64,000 bases of DNA, taken from contig JBAWZV010000001.1 in assembly GCA_037142875.1 (NCBI GenBank), forward strand, positions 62,001-126,000. Reading direction: 5' to 3'. Under the pieces are notes generated by a model that was not told the origin of the DNA, did no database searches, and saw only the letters and a list, made by a program, of their open reading frames with translations. Of the stretch, positions 59,711 through 64,000 are shown one piece after another; within the stretch, counting starts at the first letter, position 1; each line of letters begins with the position of its first letter. The translations under genes were made by a program, and so were the position numbers. The stretch comes from PALSA-600 sp037142875 (GTDB lineage: Bacteria; Actinomycetota; Thermoleophilia; Gaiellales; Gaiellaceae).

Positions 59711-60151
59711 ATGCGCCTCCGTCTCGTCAGCTCTGCCCTCGTCGCGATCACGACCCTCGCGGCGGCGCCGACCGCATTCGCCGGGTCGACCGACCCGTGC
59801 GTCCTGATCACCGCGAAGGATGCGGCGAAGGTGCTGCTTGCAACGCCGGCGCAGTCAAAAACGAAGAAGGCCGGCGCGTTCCAGACGTGCAGCTACGCAA
59901 GCGGCGGCAAGACAGTGACCGTCAAGACCCGCAAGGTCGCCAAGCTCGCCGACTTCACCAAGGGCGTCAAGTCGGGGTACGACCAGATGTTCCCGCTCCC
60001 CAAGGTCGGGGACGCCGCGTTCGTCGCCATGGACGGCAAGACACTTCTCGTCTGGTCGAAGGGCGTGGAGATCACGTTCCTGTTCGGCGGCGTCAGCCCG
60101 TTTGTGGCGACGCAGCAGGATCTCGGCAAGACTGCCGCCGGTCGCCTCTAA
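59711..60151 (+). CDS. Secreted DUF3558-like protein
   Basis: 146 residues from ATG 59711. Signal peptide to about residue 22 (T-A-F-A-G). The mature part has D-P-C-V-L-I-T-A-K-D-A-A-K-V-L near the start, a second Cys in Q-T-C-S-Y-A-S-G-G, and V-G-D-A-A-F-V-A-M-D-G-K, resembling the DUF3558 layout (disulfide plus repeated strand). Function unknown. Its stop shares CTAA with the NUDIX gene (60148-60151). Confidence 0.65.
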   Translation: MRLRLVSSALVAITTLAAAPTAFAGSTDPCVLITAKDAAKVLLATPAQSKTKKAGAFQTCSYASGGKTVTVKTRKVAKLADFTKGVKSGYDQMFPLPKVGDAAFVAMDGKTLLVWSKGVEITFLFGGVSPFVATQQDLGKTAAGRL

Positions 60152-60696
60152 GCGGCCGGCCTCTCCACCGCCGCCCTCGCCTTCGTAAGAGCACGCCGCA
60201 GAGCGGTCTCGTCGATTCGCTCGAACGCCTCGTCCCACGTCAGCCACTCGGCGTCGTGAACCTCGGCAAGGTCGGGTGCGAGTGCGCCGCGCGCGACGAC
60301 GAGGAAGCGCAGATCGAGGTGGTAGTGACCGTCCCAGTCGATCCAGTGCACGTCGACATCGAGCAGCGCGTCGGCGGCGAGGTCGACCTCGAGCCCGGTC
60401 TCCTCGCCTGCCTCGCGAAGCGCTGCGGCCGCTGGCGAGACGTCGCCGGGCTCGAAGTGACCGCCTGGCTGAAACCACGAGCCGCTCTTCCGATGGTGGA
60501 CGAGCAGCGTTCGCTCGCCCTCCGGATCGACGACGATCGCCGACCCCGTGAAATGCCCCTCGGGCTGCTCGCGTGAGAACGGCGACTCGAGGCTGACCAC
60601 CCACTCGCGCATCCGCGCGAGGTCAACCGCCTCCTCGTCGTCTGCAGGCACGTGAGCGGCGAGAAGCTCCGCCAGGTCGGCACGGGCGTCGGTCAT
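60148..60696 (-). CDS. NUDIX hydrolase
   Basis: 182 residues from ATG 60696. Nudix box: G-G-H-F-E-P-G-D followed by A-L-R-E-A-G-E-E-T-G-L-E, matching G-x5-E-x7-R-E-U-x-E-E-x-G-U. It hydrolyses a nucleoside diphosphate-linked substrate; which one is unknown. It overlaps the ABC permease gene by 4 bases and is the last gene of that operon. Confidence 0.9.
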   Translation of the reverse strand: MTDARADLAELLAAHVPADDEEAVDLARMREWVVSLESPFSREQPEGHFTGSAIVVDPEGERTLLVHHRKSGSWFQPGGHFEPGDVSPAAAALREAGEETGLEVDLAADALLDVDVHWIDWDGHYHLDLRFLVVARGALAPDLAEVHDAEWLTWDEAFERIDETALRRALTKARAAVERPAA

Positions 60697-63245
60697 TCGT
60701 ACTGGAGAGCTTCGAGGACGTTCAACCGCGCCGCCCGCCGCGCAGGGAAGATCGCCGCGAGCAGACCGACCGCGATCGCCGCGAGGATGAACACGCCAAG
60801 CGTCGTCCAGGGCACCTGGAACGGAACATCGCCGATCGCTCGGTCGAAGAGCGCCGCGAGCCCCATCCCGACCGGGATACCGAGCGCCGCACCGATGAGC
60901 GCCGTCACGACCGCCTCGTGGCGGATCATCCTCCGGACCTGGCGCCGCGACATGCCAACCGCGCGCAGCATCCCGAGCTCGCGCGTCCGCTCGTAGACGG
61001 TCAGCACCATCGTGTTCACGATCCCGAAGAGGCTAACGATGATCGAGAGCCCGAGCAGGATGTAGAGGAAGAGCAGGAAGCTATCGAGGCCCTTCTCCTG
61101 GTTTGCGATGAACTGCTTCTCGGTCTGGATCTTCGCGTCCGGGTACGGGCGGAGCAGGCTCTCAAGGCGCTTCGTGTTGGTATCCGTCACGCCGCCGGGC
61201 ATGTTCAGGAACGTGTAGACGTTCTGCGGGTTCGGATAGCCCGTGTCGAAGGTCGCCGACGAGACGGTGACAGATGCAAGCGGCGAGCCCCCGGCCGGCG
61301 GCGCGAAGATTGCCGCGACCTTCAGATCGAGGAACGATCCGCTGGGCGTCTCGAGATGGATGGGTGACCCCACGTCAAGGTGATGAGTGGTCGCGTACCC
61401 CTTGTCGACGATCGCGCCGTGAGCGCCGAGCCCGTCGACCGCTGCGTCGGTTCCGACCTTCCACTTGAGCCGAAGCATCTGCGACAGCCCCGGCTCGACG
61501 CCGCTCACCTGGATCGTCTTGCCAAATGCCTTCCCCGTGCCCGCGCGCACGCCGGCCACAACCGTGGCGATCCCCGCGGAGCGGAGCGCGTCTGCGGACT
61601 CGACCGACGTCGGCATGAAGCCATTCTCGGAGGTGAGGGCGTAGTCGGCGAAGAACTCGCTCTGGACCGCCCCCTCGAACGCCCCGCGGAGCCCCTGTGC
61701 GAGAACGGCGACGGCGGTCACGAGTGCCAGGCCGATCATCAGCGCAGCTGCCGTCGAGGCGGTGCGCCCCGGGTTTCGCATCGCATTCGAGCGGGCTAGC
61801 GATCCTGCGACGCCGCCGATCCGCGCCCCCGGCCACGCGAGCACAGCGGCGAGCGGGCGCACGACCAACGGCGCGATCATCGCGATCCCGACGAAGAGCG
61901 CCAGGACGCCGCCGGCGAGCATGAGCAGGCGGTGACCGGTCGTCATGCCGTGGCCGAAGGCGCCGTACAGCACCAGCCCGAGAGCACCGGCACAGACAAC
62001 GAGCGCCACGACCGGGCCGAAGCGGGCAAACCGGGACGGCGGGAGGATCGATCCCTCTCGCACCGCGGCGATCGGGGGAACACGGGTTGCGCGCACCGCT
62101 GGCCTGAGGCTCGCGACCACGGTCACAATCGTGCCGAGGACGATCGAGACGACCACGGTACGCGTCGCGAAGACGAGTCCGGCCTGCGGCAGGTCAGCCC
62201 CGAATGCCTTGAACAGCTGGTCGAGCCCCTTCGCAAGACCGACGCCGACGAAGAGCCCGATGCACGAGGCGAAGAGGCCGGTGACGAACCCCTCGACGAC
62301 GACGACGCGGCGAACCTGGCGGCCCGTCGCGCCCATGGCGCGAAGCGTCGCGAACTCGCGTGTCTGCTGGGCGACGGTGATCGAGAGCGTGTTCGTGATC
62401 ACGAACGAGCCGACGAAGAGCGCGATCCCGCCGAACGCTAGGAGGAAGTACTGCAGGATCTTGAGTCCGGAGCTCGTGTCGCTCGAGCTCTTACGTGCCT
62501 GCGCCTCGCTCGTCCGCACCTGCGTGTGCGGAGGAAGGATGTCCCGAAGCTGCGTCACGAGCGCGGCACTCGTCATGCCAGGCCTCGCCGCGACGTCGAT
62601 CTCGTCGAGCTTGCCTTGCTTGTGGAAGAGCGCCTGCGCAGTGGGCAGGTCGAAGATCGCAAGCGTCGCACCGCCGAGCGATGAGCTCTGCCCGAACTCG
62701 ACGATCCCGACGACGCGGAAGGTCTGCACCTTGCCGCCGCGTGGGATCACGCCGACCCTGTCGCCCACGACGAGCTTCTCGTCGCTGGCAGTGTTCGTAT
62801 CCATGCCGACCTCGCCCTGAGCTGACGGCCAGCGGCCGCTGAGCAGCGTGAGGGGATTGAGGCTCTGATCGCCGCCAGTGTTGACACTGAACGCAAGCCC
62901 CGGAGCACCGCCGTGGGAGACGACCTTCCCGTCGCGGCCAACGAACTGCGCGAGGTCGCCGACGCCGCCCTGTGCGCCCGCGACCCCCGGGAGCGTACGG
63001 ACACGGTCGAGCGTCGATGCCGGGAAGGACGGCGCCTGCTGCGATCCACCGAACGCCTCCTTGCCGGTGATAACTGCGTCCGACTTGGAGTACGCCGTGC
63101 TGAAGATCGCGCTGAACCCGCGGTTGATCGTGTCGGTGAGGACATACGTGCCGCTGACCATCGCGACGCCCATCACGATCGCAAGCGACGTCAACGCAAG
63201 CCGAAGCTTCCGGGCCAGCAGACTCCTGATGGCGACGCGGATCAC
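60693..63245 (-). CDS. ABC transporter permease, FtsX/MacB type (fused, two FtsX domains)
   Basis: 850 residues from ATG 63245. An N-terminal helix and an outer domain, then three helices ending with F-I-T-N-T-L-S-I-T-V-A-Q-Q-T-R-E-F-A-T-L-R-A-M-G-A-T split by an extra helix region, and a second FtsX domain at the end with E-L-G-M-L-R-A-V-G-M-S-R-R-Q-V. Four-plus-four helices with long outer loops are usual for FtsX/DUF214 permeases of exporters. Partner ATPase is next door (4-base overlap). Substrate unknown; lipoproteins and antimicrobial peptides are common in the family. Confidence 0.9.
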   Translation of the reverse strand: MIRVAIRSLLARKLRLALTSLAIVMGVAMVSGTYVLTDTINRGFSAIFSTAYSKSDAVITGKEAFGGSQQAPSFPASTLDRVRTLPGVAGAQGGVGDLAQFVGRDGKVVSHGGAPGLAFSVNTGGDQSLNPLTLLSGRWPSAQGEVGMDTNTASDEKLVVGDRVGVIPRGGKVQTFRVVGIVEFGQSSSLGGATLAIFDLPTAQALFHKQGKLDEIDVAARPGMTSAALVTQLRDILPPHTQVRTSEAQARKSSSDTSSGLKILQYFLLAFGGIALFVGSFVITNTLSITVAQQTREFATLRAMGATGRQVRRVVVVEGFVTGLFASCIGLFVGVGLAKGLDQLFKAFGADLPQAGLVFATRTVVVSIVLGTIVTVVASLRPAVRATRVPPIAAVREGSILPPSRFARFGPVVALVVCAGALGLVLYGAFGHGMTTGHRLLMLAGGVLALFVGIAMIAPLVVRPLAAVLAWPGARIGGVAGSLARSNAMRNPGRTASTAAALMIGLALVTAVAVLAQGLRGAFEGAVQSEFFADYALTSENGFMPTSVESADALRSAGIATVVAGVRAGTGKAFGKTIQVSGVEPGLSQMLRLKWKVGTDAAVDGLGAHGAIVDKGYATTHHLDVGSPIHLETPSGSFLDLKVAAIFAPPAGGSPLASVTVSSATFDTGYPNPQNVYTFLNMPGGVTDTNTKRLESLLRPYPDAKIQTEKQFIANQEKGLDSFLLFLYILLGLSIIVSLFGIVNTMVLTVYERTRELGMLRAVGMSRRQVRRMIRHEAVVTALIGAALGIPVGMGLAALFDRAIGDVPFQVPWTTLGVFILAAIAVGLLAAIFPARRAARLNVLEALQYE

Positions 63246-63985
63246 GACGAATACGCGTCGAGGTCGTTCATCGTCTCGAGCACCTCTGCGGCCGTCTGGC
63301 CGCTGCGATCGAGCACGATCCGGCCGTCCGCGAGGTACAGGATCCGGTCGGCGACCGCCGCGGCACGCGGATCATGAGTGACCATCACGATCGTCTGGCC
63401 GTAGACGTCGCTTGAATCGCGCAGCAGCCGGAGGATCTCCTCGCTCGATTTCGAGTCGAGGTTGCCGGTCGGCTCGTCCGCGAAGATCACCGTTGGGCGC
63501 GAGACGAGCGAGCGCGCAACGGCGACCCGCTGCTGCTGCCCGCCGGAGAGCTCGCTCGGCCGATGACCGAGCCGGTCGGAGAGGCCGACCTTCCCCATCA
63601 GCTCCTCGAACCAGGACTCGTCGGCCTTCGTGCCGGCGACGGAGAGCGGGAGCTTGACGTTCTCCTCGGCGGTGAGCATCGGAAGCAGGTTGTAGAACTG
63701 GAAGACAAACCCGATGTGACGACGGCGAAGCATCGTCAGCTCGTTGTCGTTCATCCCGGTGATCGTCTCTCCTGCGACGGTGACGGTTCCGGCGGTCGGC
63801 TTGTCGAGCCCGGCGAGGATGTGCATGAGCGTCGACTTGCCGGAGCCCGAGGGGCCCATCACCGCCGTGAGCTTGCCCCGCTCGATCTCGATCGAGACGC
63901 CGCGCAGGGCTTCGACGGCTGTCTCTCCTTCGCCGTACCGGCGCGTGACGTCGGTGGCGGTCACAACTGCGTTCGTGGAGTCCAT
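63242..63985 (-). CDS. ABC transporter ATP-binding protein (LolD/MacB-like)
   Basis: 247 residues from ATG 63985. Walker A G-P-S-G-S-G-K-S-T, Q-loop, signature L-S-G-G-Q-Q-Q-R-V-A-V-A-R and Walker B V-I-F-A-D-E-P-T-G-N-L-D, then switch His in V-T-H-D. It powers the FtsX-type permease encoded next to it. First gene of the three-gene operon. The ATG is 15 bases from the right edge of the window. Confidence 0.95.
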   Translation of the reverse strand: MDSTNAVVTATDVTRRYGEGETAVEALRGVSIEIERGKLTAVMGPSGSGKSTLMHILAGLDKPTAGTVTVAGETITGMNDNELTMLRRRHIGFVFQFYNLLPMLTAEENVKLPLSVAGTKADESWFEELMGKVGLSDRLGHRPSELSGGQQQRVAVARSLVSRPTVIFADEPTGNLDSKSSEEILRLLRDSSDVYGQTIVMVTHDPRAAAVADRILYLADGRIVLDRSGQTAAEVLETMNDLDAYSS

Positions 63986-64000
63986 ACGACGAGACTAGCG

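Noticed and set aside
1..64000. CRISPR arrays, insertion sequences, prophage or integrase genes
   Set aside because: No spaced direct repeats, transposase, or phage structural motifs were seen anywhere in the window.

Overview
The window is high-GC DNA with dense, often overlapping genes, many GTG/TTG starts and little intergenic space. No phage, insertion sequence, CRISPR array or replication origin was seen. Actinobacterial traits include a principal-type sigma factor, class II ribonucleotide reductase, ThyX, a DUF1906 secreted glycosidase-like protein, an ACT-domain malic enzyme, DUF3054 and secreted proteins with 'AYQW.RC' Ig-like repeats. My inference is an actinomycete of the class Thermoleophilia (Gaiellales/Solirubrobacterales); no 16S gene is present to confirm it.

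Layout. 1-2.6 kb: end of a surface-glycan or RiPP-like cluster (glycosyltransferase, PqqD-like protein, nucleotidyltransferase-like protein, frameshifted methyltransferase). 2.9-8.1 kb: secreted protein, Na+/H+ antiporter, GT-C membrane protein, secreted beta-propeller. 8.2-19.8 kb: central carbon metabolism and signalling (citrate synthase, Usp-like protein, Ca2+/cation exchanger, glycolate oxidase glcDEF, two-component system, malic enzyme). 19.9-24.8 kb: sulfotransferase and secreted proteins, including a large metallopeptidase-like protein. 24.8-32.8 kb: asparaginase, thymidine kinase, a histidine-kinase-like protein, plsY, two divergent Fe/Mn superoxide dismutase paralogues, an ECF sigma/anti-sigma pair, principal-type sigma factor, thyX. 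32.9-47.9 kb: envelope glycan and membrane genes (GT-C, PIG-V-like, epimerase, O-antigen ligase-like) with housekeeping genes (ppa, holB, tmk, tRNA-Thr). 48-64 kb: nrdJ, lipoproteins around a DUF1906 protein, cold-shock protein, cytochrome c, peptidoglycan amidase-like protein, an unusual split cytochrome b complex, an enolase-superfamily protein and an ABC exporter operon.

The genes work together mainly in three ways. Nucleotide and dTMP supply: NrdJ, ThyX, Tdk and Tmk. Two-carbon and TCA metabolism: GlcDEF, GltA and malic enzyme. Envelope glycan building: several GT-C enzymes, epimerase, O-antigen ligase-like protein, MprF remnant and sulfotransferase.

The most notable theme is gene decay by internal deletion. 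At least six places hold short remnants or chimeras in which the start of one gene is joined to the end of another, or a gene has lost its middle: VOC/PaaK at 8.2 kb, M15 peptidase tail at 18.2 kb, Fpg at 25.7 kb, GT-C/MprF at 33.9 kb, an unassigned fragment at 40.5 kb and HicB at 51 kb. A truncated GFA gene at 11.6 kb and a one-base frameshift at 2.26 kb add to this. Other points for follow-up are the two head-to-head SOD genes and a cytochrome b operon whose second subunit has a large extra domain and no visible PEWY motif. All readings are by eye from the sequence; no database search was run.
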